From NCBI GenBank assembly GCA_964488675.1, contig CAZAWA010000001.1:1-64000 (forward strand): a stretch of 64,000 nt of DNA. The letters run 5' to 3'. Both the position numbers and the translations under genes were made by a program. The stretch is from QZKY01 sp964488675 (GTDB taxonomy: Bacteria; Pseudomonadota; Gammaproteobacteria; Burkholderiales; Burkholderiaceae_D). The notes below the pieces were generated by a model that saw only the letters and a list, made by a program, of their open reading frames with translations, made no database searches and was not told the origin of the DNA. How positions within the stretch are numbered: the stretch's first letter is position 1; each line of letters begins with the position of its first letter. Below are positions 34,063 to 43,171 of this stretch, one piece after another.

Positions 34063-34245
34063 TTATTCGTCGTTCTTGGTCTTTATGACCTTTTTGCCGC
34101 GGTAAAAACCGTTCGGGCTGATGTGGTGACGCAGGTGCGTCTCACCGCTGGTCGGCTCAACGGAGAGTTGAGGCGCAACCAGAAAATCGTGCGAACGGTG
34201 CATGCCGCGCTTGGACGGGGACTTTTTGTTTTGCTGAACTGCCAT
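34063..34245 (-). CDS. rpmF: 50S ribosomal protein L32
   Basis: The 60-residue basic product starts MAVQQNKKSPSKRGMHRSHD, the L32 signature, and includes SVEPTSGETHLRHHISPNGF. No zinc-binding Cys residues are present, the usual state for proteobacterial L32. AGGAG lies before the ATG. It precedes plsX, a conserved pairing. Confidence 0.97.
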   Translation of the reverse strand: MAVQQNKKSPSKRGMHRSHDFLVAPQLSVEPTSGETHLRHHISPNGFYRGKKVIKTKNDE

Positions 34246-34392
34246 GACTAACTCCTAGTACGAAAACATGATGCGGAATTCTAACATATCCGTCACACAA
34301 AACCTCTTGCAGAAACGGAAACCATTGTTGCTAAACCCTGACACTTGACCCCGGCAAGGCTGGCGAGCCGTTTGCGAGAAAGTGCAAAGTTG

Positions 34393-34887
34393 CTATTTTT
34401 TTAAGTCTTTCAGCGCAGCAAACGGCGAAGGCTTGCCACTTTTTTGCACCTCGAGCCTTGATGCGTCCGGACAAACCTCATGCTTTGGCGAAAGCGGCAA
34501 GGCCAGCAGCGCCTCGTCCTCAATCAAATCGAGCAGGTTCATTTCCCTGCTGCCGACGATGACCTCAATCTCGTCATCGTCCAGCATTTCCTCGATCTTG
34601 TCGGCGTCGGCATCGTCTTTCGCCAGAATCAGCAACGATTCCGAAACGATTTCCAGCGGAAACGGCATCAGGCATCGCTGGCAGACAAGCTGCACCGCGG
34701 CAGAGACCGAAAGCACCAGTTGCGGATTCCCGAGCCTGCCGTTGCCGCCTGCCAGCGCCCAATGCAGCAAACCGGGCGAATTCGGACTCTCCTTGGCCAG
34801 CCTGGGCAAATCCGCGACCGCAATCTGCCCCGTGCGGTGCTCTTTCTGCCGCGCAAACTCAAAAGCGTCGATTACGAAGGCAGTCAT
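34393..34887 (-). CDS. yceD: YceD/DUF177 family protein
   Basis: The 164-residue product starts MTAFVIDAFEFARQKEHRTG at ATG 34887. VCQRCLMPFPLEI carries the CxxC pair, and an acidic helix (DDADADKIEEMLDDDEIEVI) and LLDLIEDEALLALPLSP are diagnostic. YceD is needed for normal 23S rRNA accumulation and nearly always precedes rpmF, as here. The gap to rpmF is 147 bp. Confidence 0.93.
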   Translation of the reverse strand: MTAFVIDAFEFARQKEHRTGQIAVADLPRLAKESPNSPGLLHWALAGGNGRLGNPQLVLSVSAAVQLVCQRCLMPFPLEIVSESLLILAKDDADADKIEEMLDDDEIEVIVGSREMNLLDLIEDEALLALPLSPKHEVCPDASRLEVQKSGKPSPFAALKDLKK

Positions 34888-35190
34888 GGGCACAGTGTCC
34901 GGAAAACCTGCGATTGTAGCAGAAATATTCCTTATTCGTCAAAGAGATAACGCCGAATAAAAGGCTGCGCGGGCGATCTGCTTTGTCAGAACGGCTTGCA
35001 AGGGTCACGGGACATTGCTTCGCCGTTCTTCCTCGCATCTCATCCCGGAAAGACCGCGTCGCAGGTAACAGCGATTAAACCAGTGCCTCCTTAACATTCG
35101 CCACCATCATATTAGCCTTCGCCGCAACGCCGCTTCGCGACGGTTGTTCCGCTCACCAATTTCCTCGGCGTTTCCTATATCATTCCACAA
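34888..35190. other. Divergent intergenic region between yceD and maf
   Basis: This 303-bp region has no recognisable gene. It must hold the promoters for yceD-rpmF (reverse) and maf (forward), but no near-consensus pair of boxes stood out. It does not contain either repeat family. Confidence 0.5.
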
Positions 35191-35805
35191 ATGATTGCCC
35201 AAACCACCCCTCCACGCCTGATTCTTGGCTCCAGCTCCGTCTACCGCAAGGAATTGCTGACCCGCCTGGGCATCCCGTTCGAGGTAGCCGTACCCGACAT
35301 CAACGAATCCCCGCTCGCAGGCGAAGCGCCTGAAGCGACCGCACTGCGCCTGGCGCAAGCCAAGGCTGACGCCATTGCCGCACAACACCCCGGCGCGCTG
35401 ATCATTGGCTCGGATCAGGTCGCCACCCTGGATGGCGAGCAAATCGGCAAACCCGGCACGCATGAAAATGCCCTGAAACAGTTGCAGATGATGCGGGGCC
35501 GCCGTGTGATTTTCCACACCGCGCTATGCCTGCTCGACGGGCGCAAGCGCGGCCCGGACGCCGTACAGGTCAAAATCGTACAGACTTTCGTTACCTTTCG
35601 CGACCTGCCGGATGCGGAACTGGATGCCTATCTCAGAATCGAACAACCCTACGACTGCGCCGGCAGCGCAAGAAACGAGGCGCTGGGCATTGCGATCCTC
35701 GAAAAAATCGAAAGCGACGACCCGACCGCCCTCACCGGCCTGCCGCTGATTGCGCTCACCACAATGCTGCGCAAGGCCGGCGTGCCGTTTTTTACCAGCG
35801 CTTGA
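35191..35805 (+). CDS. maf: Maf-family nucleotide pyrophosphatase (YceF type)
   Basis: The 204-residue product has the family start PRLILGSSSVYRKELLTRLG, the phosphate-binding SSSVYRKEL, and LIIGSDQVATLDGEQIGKPG with catalytic acidic residues. YDCAGSARNEALGIAILEKI follows. YceF-type enzymes hydrolyse modified nucleotides such as 7-methyl-GTP. It is next to yceD/rpmF in many proteobacteria. The stop is two bases before the next ATG. Confidence 0.93.
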   Translation: MIAQTTPPRLILGSSSVYRKELLTRLGIPFEVAVPDINESPLAGEAPEATALRLAQAKADAIAAQHPGALIIGSDQVATLDGEQIGKPGTHENALKQLQMMRGRRVIFHTALCLLDGRKRGPDAVQVKIVQTFVTFRDLPDAELDAYLRIEQPYDCAGSARNEALGIAILEKIESDDPTALTGLPLIALTTMLRKAGVPFFTSA

Positions 35806-35807
35806 GC

Positions 35808-36560
35808 ATGGCAGGCATCCTGTATCTCGTCCCGAACACACTCGGCCACGCGCAGGATGACCCGGCGCAGCCGCTGGCACAAATCATTCCGGAAGAAGTA
35901 CAGGCGATCACCGCCAGGCTTGGTTATTTCATCGCCGAAAACGCCAAGACCACCCGCGCTTTCCTCAAGCTGGTTTCCGCCGCGCACCCGCTGGCGCAAC
36001 CGATGCAGGAAATCAACATCGCCGAGCTCAATGTCAACACCAAAGCCGATGCGCTACCCGCACTGCTCCAGCCAATTCTCGACGGACAGGACGGCGGGCT
36101 GATTTCGGAAGCGGGCGTGCCGGCAGTCGCCGACCCCGGCGCGAACCTTGTGCGACTTGCGCACCAGCTCGGCATCACGGTGAAACCACTGGTTGGGCCA
36201 TCGTCACTGCTGCTGGCCGTGATGGCCAGCGGCCTGCACGGCCAGAGCTTCGCCTTCAACGGCTACCTGCCGACCGATGCCGCAGAACGCGCCAAGCGCA
36301 TCAAAGTGCTGGAAGATCGATCGAAAAAAGATGGGCAAACGCAAATTTTCATCGAGACACCCTATCGTAACGGCGCATTGCTCGAAGCGCTGGCGGCACA
36401 TTGCAAGCCGGATACCCTGATCTGCGTCGCCACGGCTCTGACCGCGCAGGACGAATCGGTCAGAACGCAGGCCGCTGCGAAATGGAAAAGCCAGATCGCC
36501 TCCGGGAAGCAGCCCGATTTTCACCGCAAGCCAACCGTTTTTTTGCTTCTGGCAAACTAA
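35808..36560 (+). CDS. RsmI-like SAM-dependent tetrapyrrole-type methylase
   Basis: The 250-residue product starts MAGILYLVPNTLGHAQDDPA, with GLISEAGVPAVADPGANLVR, VKPLVGPSSLLLAVMASGLHG and FIETPYRNGALLEAL. These are the tetrapyrrole-methylase fold motifs shared with RsmI. It belongs to the shorter paralogous branch often linked to maf. Whether it modifies the 16S rRNA site or another target cannot be read from the sequence. It is coupled to maf by a two-base gap. Confidence 0.88.
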   Translation: MAGILYLVPNTLGHAQDDPAQPLAQIIPEEVQAITARLGYFIAENAKTTRAFLKLVSAAHPLAQPMQEINIAELNVNTKADALPALLQPILDGQDGGLISEAGVPAVADPGANLVRLAHQLGITVKPLVGPSSLLLAVMASGLHGQSFAFNGYLPTDAAERAKRIKVLEDRSKKDGQTQIFIETPYRNGALLEALAAHCKPDTLICVATALTAQDESVRTQAAAKWKSQIASGKQPDFHRKPTVFLLLAN

Positions 36561-36573
36561 CGCCCGACCTCCA

Positions 36574-36705
36574 CTATTAACGCGTCGCGTTATTAGTGTA
36601 CCCCACACCAGCATTTCTGGCCATTTTTGACCGTCCAATTGCCCATTTTGCACAAAAAATGGGCAATCTTAACCTCGAAAGATGCGTTTTTGATGGAGTA
36701 TGCGG
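36574..36705 (-). repeat. Dispersed intergenic element, family A copy 3
   Basis: The copy is 132 bp, in reverse orientation relative to the other two. The palindrome (CTATTAACGCG-T-CGCGTTATTAG, one mismatch) is at 36574-36596. The central hairpin has 11-bp arms, TTGCCCATTTT and AAAATGGGCAA, at 36639-36667. The far end reads GGAGTATGCGG, the complement of the family start. It lies between the converging methylase and rlmJ genes. Confidence 0.8.
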
Positions 36706-36799
36706 TCAAATCTGGCAGATAGCCATGTACTACGCGCCGGATCAAGAATGCTCCTCAGGAGTATGCTTCTCAATCGTCTTTGCTGGAAAAAACACCCGG

Positions 36800-37711
36800 T
36801 CAATTGTCCTTGCGCCTTTTCGCGCCGATGGCAGCCATTGTCTCGCCAGTTTCCAGCGTGAACCCAGCCTCCGCATCCTGCCCCAGCACCGACACCAGAT
36901 ACGGCATTACTTCCTTGAGCGTTGCCTCCAGCGTCCACGGCGGGTTCAGCACCAGCATGCCACTGCTGCGCAGGCCGAAACCATCCGGCGAAGGGCCGGA
37001 AACCGCGAGCGTGACATTGAGCCAGCCGTTGGCCGGCAGGCGCTTGATCCGGTCGGAAAATTGCCGGGACTCCTGCCGTTGCAGCACCGGATACCAGATC
37101 GCGTAAGTGCCGGTGGCGAAGCGCTTCAAGGCATCGGCCAGGGTGGCGCTGACGCTCTTGTAATCGGTCTTCACTTCGTACGGCGGATCAATCAGCACCA
37201 GCGCACGGCGCGACGGCGGCGGCAGCAGCGCTTTCAGCGCAGTGAAACCGTCGCCTTGCTCGATCATGATGCGCGTGCCGCGACCGCGCGAACGCTCCTG
37301 TTTTTCTTCAAATCGCCGAAAGTTGTCCCGCAAAATCTTGCTGTCGCTCGGATGCAGTTCAAACAGGCGCAGCCGATCCTGTTCACGCAGCATCGCGTTG
37401 GCGATCCAGGGCGAGCCGGGATAGTGGCGCAGCTTGCCGTCGGGATTCAGATTTTTCACCAGCTGCACAAATTCCGCCAGCGGCGCGGGCAAATCCTTGC
37501 GCGTCCACAAGCGGGAAATGCCGGTTTCATATTCGGCGTTCTTCGCCGCATAACCGCCATCGAGCGAGTACAGACCCGCGCCCGCGTGGGTGTCGATGTA
37601 ATGGAACGGCGTGTCTTTTTGCTGCAAGTACTGAATCAACTGCATCAGCGTGAAGTGCTTGAGCACATCGGCGTGGTTGCCTGCATGGAATGCGTGGCGA
37701 TAACTCAGCAT
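36800..37711 (-). CDS. rlmJ: 23S rRNA (adenine-2030-N6) methyltransferase RlmJ
   Basis: The 303-residue product starts MLSYRHAFHAGNHADVLKHF, the RlmJ signature, with DTHAGAGLYSL for cofactor binding and the catalytic DPPYEVKTDY. LVLNPPWTLEATLKEVMPYL closes the fold. It methylates A2030 of 23S rRNA. The gene lies alone between a family A repeat and a LysR-type regulator, with a 45-bp gap to the latter on the same strand. Confidence 0.96.
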   Translation of the reverse strand: MLSYRHAFHAGNHADVLKHFTLMQLIQYLQQKDTPFHYIDTHAGAGLYSLDGGYAAKNAEYETGISRLWTRKDLPAPLAEFVQLVKNLNPDGKLRHYPGSPWIANAMLREQDRLRLFELHPSDSKILRDNFRRFEEKQERSRGRGTRIMIEQGDGFTALKALLPPPSRRALVLIDPPYEVKTDYKSVSATLADALKRFATGTYAIWYPVLQRQESRQFSDRIKRLPANGWLNVTLAVSGPSPDGFGLRSSGMLVLNPPWTLEATLKEVMPYLVSVLGQDAEAGFTLETGETMAAIGAKRRKDN

Positions 37712-37756
37712 GGGGCGCCTGTCGCTGGAGGTGGGAAAGCGTGCATTGTACCCTTG

Positions 37757-38623
37757 CTAAAACATTTCGAGAAACAGCCTGGCCGGCGCCGACAGGCGTT
37801 TGCCTTTCTGCCAGACTACGGCAACCGAAGATTCCAGCTGGCAGTCGGCAATCTCCATCGCATGAAAATCTGACGGTCGCAAATTCAAAGTCGAGCGCGG
37901 CATAATTGCCGTTCCCAGTCCCCGCTCGACCAGTGACAACAGTGCCAGCACATTGTCGCTTTCGCAGAAGATCGTGGGTGACATGCCGGCAGCGGCAAAC
38001 GCATCCAGCACCATGTCATGCGAGCGAATGCCGTCTTGCCGGTGCATCAGAAGCAGCGGCGTTTCAGCCAGTGTTGCCAGTGTGATGTTTTTCGGCTGGC
38101 GCGAGGGCTTTTTGGGCAAAATGGCCACCCAGGGCTCGGTCAGCAACAGGATCGAGTCGTACGCCCCTTCCCGCACCGGCAGGCGCACGATGCCGAACTC
38201 GATGATTTGAGAGTCCAGCAATTCCAGTATCCGGAAGGTATTGCCCTCACGCCACTGGAACTGGATTTCAGGATATCGCTCATGAAACGACTTGATGCGG
38301 TCCGGCATGAACAGGCTCCCAACCGCAGGGGGACTGCCCACCGCAAGAATGCCGCGCATCGCGCCATCGTGTTCGCGCACCTCCTTTGCCGCCGCATCGA
38401 CCAGGCCGACGATTTGTTCCGCACGCTGGTACAGCGCGTGACCGGCTTTGGTCAGGCTCAGGCTGCGCGTGGTGCGCTCCACCAATTGCACGCCCAGTTC
38501 CCGCTCCAGCAGCTTGAGTTGCAGGCTGAGCGGGGGCTGCGCCATGTGCAGTCGTTGTGCCGCGCGGCTGATTTTCCCTTCTTCAGCTATCGCCATGAAA
38601 TATCGCAGTTGACGGATGTCCAT
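37757..38623 (-). CDS. LysR-family transcriptional regulator
   Basis: The 288-residue product starts MDIRQLRYFMAIAEEGKISR at ATG 38623. The helix-turn-helix covers about residues 18-45 (RAAQRLHMAQPPLSLQLKLLE), and an effector-binding domain follows. It is divergent from the ketopantoate-reductase-like gene at 38747 with a 123-bp AT-rich region between, the classic layout for a LysR regulator and its target. The effector is unknown. Confidence 0.93.
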   Translation of the reverse strand: MDIRQLRYFMAIAEEGKISRAAQRLHMAQPPLSLQLKLLERELGVQLVERTTRSLSLTKAGHALYQRAEQIVGLVDAAAKEVREHDGAMRGILAVGSPPAVGSLFMPDRIKSFHERYPEIQFQWREGNTFRILELLDSQIIEFGIVRLPVREGAYDSILLLTEPWVAILPKKPSRQPKNITLATLAETPLLLMHRQDGIRSHDMVLDAFAAAGMSPTIFCESDNVLALLSLVERGLGTAIMPRSTLNLRPSDFHAMEIADCQLESSVAVVWQKGKRLSAPARLFLEMF

Positions 38624-38746
38624 GTTTTTCCCCTCACTCACCAATTCATATTTTATCGGTATATATAACTGATTTAAAAAGTATTTTTCATATAAGTATT
38701 CTGCGATTACACTTAAGCCAATGAATTGCGCTTTCTCGGAGGTCAC

Positions 38747-39730
38747 ATGAAATTTTGCGTTTTTGGTGCCGGCGCCATCGGTGGTTATCTGGCGGTTGAA
38801 CTGGCCTTGTCCGGTCAGGAGGTATGCGTGATCGCGCGCGGCGAGCATCTGGAAGCGATCAAGAAGAACGGCCTGAAACTCCTGATCGGCGGGCAGGAAA
38901 AAATTGCGCGCATCCCGGCGAGCGACAATCCGGCGGATTTCGGTCACCAAGACTTCGTGCTATGCGCCTTGAAAGCGCACCAGTCGCATGAAAGTGCAGC
39001 AGCGTTTGCCCCGCTATTGGGGCCAAACACGGCGATGGTAACCGCCATGAACGGCATTCCCTGGTGGTATTTTTACAAGGAGGGCGGGATATTCGAGGGG
39101 CGCAAGCTGGAGTCGGTCGATCCGGGCGGCACGCAGTGGGATTTGATCGGGCCAGAACGCGCTATCGGCTGCGTGGTCGATCCGGCCTGCGAAGTGATTG
39201 CGCCCGGCGTGATCGAGCATCATGAATTCAACCGTTTCATTCTTGGCGAGCCAAACGGCACCCGATCCGAGCGCGTGGTGAAATTGGCAGAGGCACTGAC
39301 TGCGGCGAACTTCGACGCACCGATCCGCGACGCGATCCGCTGGAATGTCTGGCTCAAACTGTGGGGCAATGTCTGTTTCAATCCGATCAGCGCGCTGACG
39401 CACGCGACGCTGGATCGCATCACCACCGAACCGGGCTTGCGCGCACTGTGCAAGATGATGATGAATGAAGCGAAGGCCGTGACCGAAGCCTTGAGTGTGC
39501 ATATCGGCGAGGACATGATTGATCGACGCTTGGCTGCGGCCAGCACTGTGGTCGGGCACAAGATGTCCATGCTGCAGGATCTGGAGCGGCACCGCTCAAT
39601 GGAGATCGATGCACTGGTCACAGCCGTGCAGGAACTGGGAAGACTAACCGGCGTGCCGACGCCGACAGTCGATGTGGTGTTGACACTGGTGCAGGAGCAG
39701 GGAAGGCAGGCAGGTCTCTATAACGCCTAG
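38747..39730 (+). CDS. Ketopantoate reductase family protein (PanE/ApbA-like)
   Basis: The 327-residue product starts MKFCVFGAGAIGGYLAVELA behind GGAGG. The NADPH motif GAGAIGGYLA and the C-terminal ApbA domain (NVWLKLWGNVCFNPISALTH, with Lys and Asn) are clear. Reduction of 2-dehydropantoate is the founding activity, but family members linked to LysR regulators often act on other 2-keto acids. It is probably controlled by the divergent LysR gene. Confidence 0.88.
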   Translation: MKFCVFGAGAIGGYLAVELALSGQEVCVIARGEHLEAIKKNGLKLLIGGQEKIARIPASDNPADFGHQDFVLCALKAHQSHESAAAFAPLLGPNTAMVTAMNGIPWWYFYKEGGIFEGRKLESVDPGGTQWDLIGPERAIGCVVDPACEVIAPGVIEHHEFNRFILGEPNGTRSERVVKLAEALTAANFDAPIRDAIRWNVWLKLWGNVCFNPISALTHATLDRITTEPGLRALCKMMMNEAKAVTEALSVHIGEDMIDRRLAAASTVVGHKMSMLQDLERHRSMEIDALVTAVQELGRLTGVPTPTVDVVLTLVQEQGRQAGLYNA

Positions 39731-39845
39731 CGCTCGTCGATCCACGAAATATGGCTCTTTCGTCTGTTCGGAACCGAAAGACAGAACGAGGTCGAATAAT
39801 TTACGCGAAAAACACCTCGTAACAAAACTGCTGCTCCCATTCTGC

Positions 39846-40454
39846 CTAGGTGAACAGTTCGATATCACCCGACGCCGGTCGTGTTGTCAGGCGGCTCGCG
39901 TAATCATGCTCTCGATTCGCAATCGTGTTGTTGTGCAACTGCTTGAGCTTCTTCACCAGCACCTTGCCTGAGCGAGGGAAGAAGTAAACCTTGCGCGGAA
40001 AAACATCCTCCAGGTCTTCTGCCAGAATGCGGATTTTCTCTGCCTTGAGGTAGTCTCGAACGAACTGGGCATTGCGCTCGCCGACATTGATGGTGTTGAA
40101 ATTCTGCAGCACCGCCCCGCCACCGAAAACCTTGGCTTCGAGGTTTTCGCGTCTGGCACCTGACTTGAGCAACTCGTTGATCAGGATTTCCATCGCGTAG
40201 GTGCCGTAGCGCATCGATGCCGACAAAATGCCGCCTGGGTCGCTGCTGTCATTGGGCAGCATGAAGTGGTTCATGCCGCCTATACCGGACATGCGGTCGC
40301 GGATGCACGCCGATACGCAGGAACCGAGCACCGTCACGATGACCATGTCCTTGGGCGTGTAGTAATACTCGCCCGGCAATATCTTGGCGGCATCCATGTC
40401 GAAGCCGCGATCGTAATAGATGTTGGTGGCGAGATGCTTGTCCAGTACGCTCAT
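39846..40454 (-). CDS. cheD: Chemoreceptor glutamine deamidase CheD
   Basis: The 202-residue product has the catalytic Cys in VTVLGSCVSACIRDR, the His in GIGGMNHFMLPND, and KVFGGGAVLQNFNTINVGERN. CheD deamidates glutamines on chemoreceptors and works with CheR and CheB in adaptation. Its ATG overlaps the cheR stop by four bases. cheB and the rest of the chemotaxis set are not in the window. Confidence 0.95.
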   Translation of the reverse strand: MSVLDKHLATNIYYDRGFDMDAAKILPGEYYYTPKDMVIVTVLGSCVSACIRDRMSGIGGMNHFMLPNDSSDPGGILSASMRYGTYAMEILINELLKSGARRENLEAKVFGGGAVLQNFNTINVGERNAQFVRDYLKAEKIRILAEDLEDVFPRKVYFFPRSGKVLVKKLKQLHNNTIANREHDYASRLTTRPASGDIELFT

Positions 40455-41323
40455 GGGCTTTGCTCGCGCGCCGAGGTGCTGGCCATCGCCGGATTGGCGA
40501 GCTGGTAAACGGTCTTGCCGCGCAGCTTGAAGGAACTGGACGCATACTGGAAGTTTTCGGAATGGCCGGCAAACAACAGCCCGTCTGGCTTTAGCAAGCC
40601 AACGAACCTGGAAAGAATTTTGCCCTGTGTGGGCTTGTCGAAATAAATCATCACATTGCGGCAGAAAATCGCATCAAAACCGCCCCTGACCGGCCAGCCA
40701 TCCTCCAGCAGGTTCAGCTGCCGGAATGTGACCATGTCGCGCAATTCCTGGCGCGTGCGCACCATGCCGGCATTGCTGCCCTTCCCCCGCATGAAAAACT
40801 TTCTCAAGCGTTCCGGCGACATCTTTCCCAGCTTGTCGTCAGAGTATATCCCTGCGGCGGCAATGGAAAGTACATTGGTGTCGATGTCCGTCGCGACGAT
40901 TTTTGCTGGCGGTGTCAGCGAGTTGAACGCTTCACACAGCGTAATGGCGATGGAATAGGGTTCCTCGCCAGTCGAACTGGCCGAACACCATACCTCCACC
41001 GGCCCCTTGCGATTCTTCATGAAATCTTTGAGGATTGGAAAGTGGTGCTCTTCGCGAAAAAACGAGGTCAGATTGGTCGTCAGGGCATTCGTGAACGACT
41101 CCCACTCATTGTCCATGCGCCCGCCTTCCAGTTCGTCCAGATAATTCTCGAACGACTTCAGACCCAGGGCGCGCAGGCGGCGAGCAATGCGGCTGTAAAC
41201 CATTTCTTGCTTGGTACCGGCGAGCGATATCCCCGCGCGGCGGTATATCAAGGAGCGAACGCGGTCAAAATCCCGCGTCGTGAATTCGAATTCCTTGTTT
41301 TTGCTCGACCTGTTTTCTGCCAC
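40451..41323 (-). CDS. cheR: Chemotaxis protein methyltransferase CheR
   Basis: The product has about 290 residues from GTG 41323, which follows GAGGTG; GTG 41344 or TTG 41365 are also possible. The N-terminal helical domain (TTRDFDRVRSLIYRRAGISL) binds receptors. The methyltransferase domain has EVWCSASSTGEEPYSIAITL and DAIFCRNVMIYFDKPTQGKI. CheR methylates receptor glutamates using SAM. It is coupled to cheD. Confidence 0.95.
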   Translation of the reverse strand: MAENRSSKNKEFEFTTRDFDRVRSLIYRRAGISLAGTKQEMVYSRIARRLRALGLKSFENYLDELEGGRMDNEWESFTNALTTNLTSFFREEHHFPILKDFMKNRKGPVEVWCSASSTGEEPYSIAITLCEAFNSLTPPAKIVATDIDTNVLSIAAAGIYSDDKLGKMSPERLRKFFMRGKGSNAGMVRTRQELRDMVTFRQLNLLEDGWPVRGGFDAIFCRNVMIYFDKPTQGKILSRFVGLLKPDGLLFAGHSENFQYASSSFKLRGKTVYQLANPAMASTSAREQSP

Positions 41324-41704
41324 GCTTTCCACCTCGGATTTCACATACCAGCACAGTACACACAAAGCTGCCGTGACTGTTGCGTTCCGTCAACGGTGCC
41401 AAAAATTCCTGTAGCGGCACGGCAATGAGGGCTCAAACAGTACCATGAATTTTGATTTGTTGCACTTGGGCAATTGTAGGGCAGCCCAAAAGCGTTGTCT
41501 GCAAACAAAACGCCATGACACAACGACAGCTTACACGCATACCGCCTGTTGTAAGCCATTGATCAGCCGAGCTTTTACCCATTATTTCTTGACACTGCAT
41601 CTATTTCAATTGAACAAGCTCTCACCCTTCGGGTATCCTTCAATGCACCATTTCCAAAGACCCTCAATTAATTCCGTGCCAACACCATCGAAAGCGTTGC
41701 AACC
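41324..41704. other. Divergent region between cheR and the histidine kinase
   Basis: This 381-bp region has no convincing gene. A TTGACA box lies at 41589-41594 on the kinase side, but no matching -10 box is clear. No sigma-28 type promoter could be placed for cheR. Confidence 0.4.
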
Positions 41705-43171
41705 ATGATGCATGCAGAGTGGCTCCCCGTTGTCATGCAAGGCTCGTTCAGCGAAATTTTCGTGATGGACAGCGATACCTTGCATTTTTTGCATGTCAAC
41801 CAAGCGGCGTGTCAGAATCTGCAGTACTCAGGAACCGACCTGATAGCGATGTCGCTGCCGGACATCGTTGATGCAGGCAACCATGCTGCCTTGAAACAAA
41901 GCCTGCCGTTGCTAAACAATGCCTCCGCCCCGCAAGTCGCCATGGATGTGAATCTGGTGCGACGAGACGAAACCCGGTACGCGGCCGAACTGCGCCTGTT
42001 CAGATGCCCGTCGTCAGCGGCACCTGTCCTGATTGCCATCGCGAAGGACATCAGTACACAACAGGAAACCGCGCGCGAGCTGGGCATGAGCAAATCGCTG
42101 TTCAGCGCCATCGTGTCCAACACGCCTGGCCTGGTCTACCAGTTCCAGTTATTCCCTGACAACAAAGTGTCGTTCTCCTACCTGAGCGATGGATGCCAGC
42201 CCTTGCTCGGCCTGACGACCGAGCAACTGCTCGCAGAACCGGAGCTGTTTCTGGATTTGATCCTGCCAGAAGATCGCGCGTCCTATCTCGAATCGATGAG
42301 CGCATCCTCGCAGGAAATGAAAGCCTGGAACTGGGAAGGTCGCATCTGGATCGATGCCTGGAAAGACATCAAGTGGATCAATCTGCGCGCATCTCCTTAT
42401 CAACTCGCAGACAAAAGCGTGCAGTGGAATGGCATCATGACCAACATCACGCAGAGCAAGCTCGAACAGTTCGAGATCAAGCATTCCCGCGCCCGTCTGG
42501 CCGAGCTGTCCGCCCACATCGAACATGTGAAGGAACTGGAACGCACACGCATTGCCAGAGAAGTGCATGATGATCTGGGCGGCAATCTGACGGCAATAAA
42601 AATGTCGCTGGCGCTGCTGTCCAGCCGCCTTCCGCCAGGCAACAGCGAGCTGGCTGAAAAAACCGCCTACCTCGATTCGCTGGTCGACCGAACCATTGAG
42701 TCGGCTCACCGGATTGCCAGCGACCTGCGCCCAGGAATTCTTGATTTCGGCATCGTCGCCGCGCTGGAATGGCAAACCGGCGAATTCGAAAAACAGGTCG
42801 GAATCCCGTGCAAATTTACCAGCAGCGCCGGGGAAATTGAATTGCACCCCGATCAGGCCACTGCCGTGTTCCGCATTTTTCAGGAGGCACTGACCAACAT
42901 CGCCAAGCATGCCCACGCCACGCAGGTTGCCGTAAAACTGTATCACGCCAGAGGGAGCGTTACCCTGAAAATAATCGACAACGGCAAGGGTACCTCGCCG
43001 TCAGAACGCCTGAAACCCCAGTCTTTCGGCATCCGGGGCATGATCGAGCGCGCCAGTTCGCTCGGCGGCAAATTGACCATTACTCCGACCAAGGGGGGGG
43101 GCAGCACCGTTTCGATCAAGATCCCGCAAAACCGGTACTCGCCAGCCAAACGCTTTACAATGACACGATGA
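41705..43171 (+). CDS. PAS-domain sensor histidine kinase (NarX/DegS type)
   Basis: The 488-residue cytoplasmic kinase has no membrane helix. Two PAS domains cover about 10-120 (FVMDSDTLHFLHVNQAACQN) and 130-260 (GLVYQFQLFPDNKVSFSYL). A HisKA_3 domain has the phosphoacceptor His288 in REVHDDLGGNLTAIK, and the HATPase domain has IFQEALTNIAKHAHAT and IIDNGKGTSP. Nine consecutive G bases at 43093-43101 encode the glycine box TKGGGSTVSIKI near the C-terminus. It overlaps the response regulator by four bases. Confidence 0.93.
   Translation: MMHAEWLPVVMQGSFSEIFVMDSDTLHFLHVNQAACQNLQYSGTDLIAMSLPDIVDAGNHAALKQSLPLLNNASAPQVAMDVNLVRRDETRYAAELRLFRCPSSAAPVLIAIAKDISTQQETARELGMSKSLFSAIVSNTPGLVYQFQLFPDNKVSFSYLSDGCQPLLGLTTEQLLAEPELFLDLILPEDRASYLESMSASSQEMKAWNWEGRIWIDAWKDIKWINLRASPYQLADKSVQWNGIMTNITQSKLEQFEIKHSRARLAELSAHIEHVKELERTRIAREVHDDLGGNLTAIKMSLALLSSRLPPGNSELAEKTAYLDSLVDRTIESAHRIASDLRPGILDFGIVAALEWQTGEFEKQVGIPCKFTSSAGEIELHPDQATAVFRIFQEALTNIAKHAHATQVAVKLYHARGSVTLKIIDNGKGTSPSERLKPQSFGIRGMIERASSLGGKLTITPTKGGGSTVSIKIPQNRYSPAKRFTMTR

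Noticed and set aside
36596..37873. 425-codon forward frame over the RsmI-rlmJ-lysR area
   Set aside because: It runs through a family A repeat and antisense to rlmJ and the LysR gene, both with clear family motifs.
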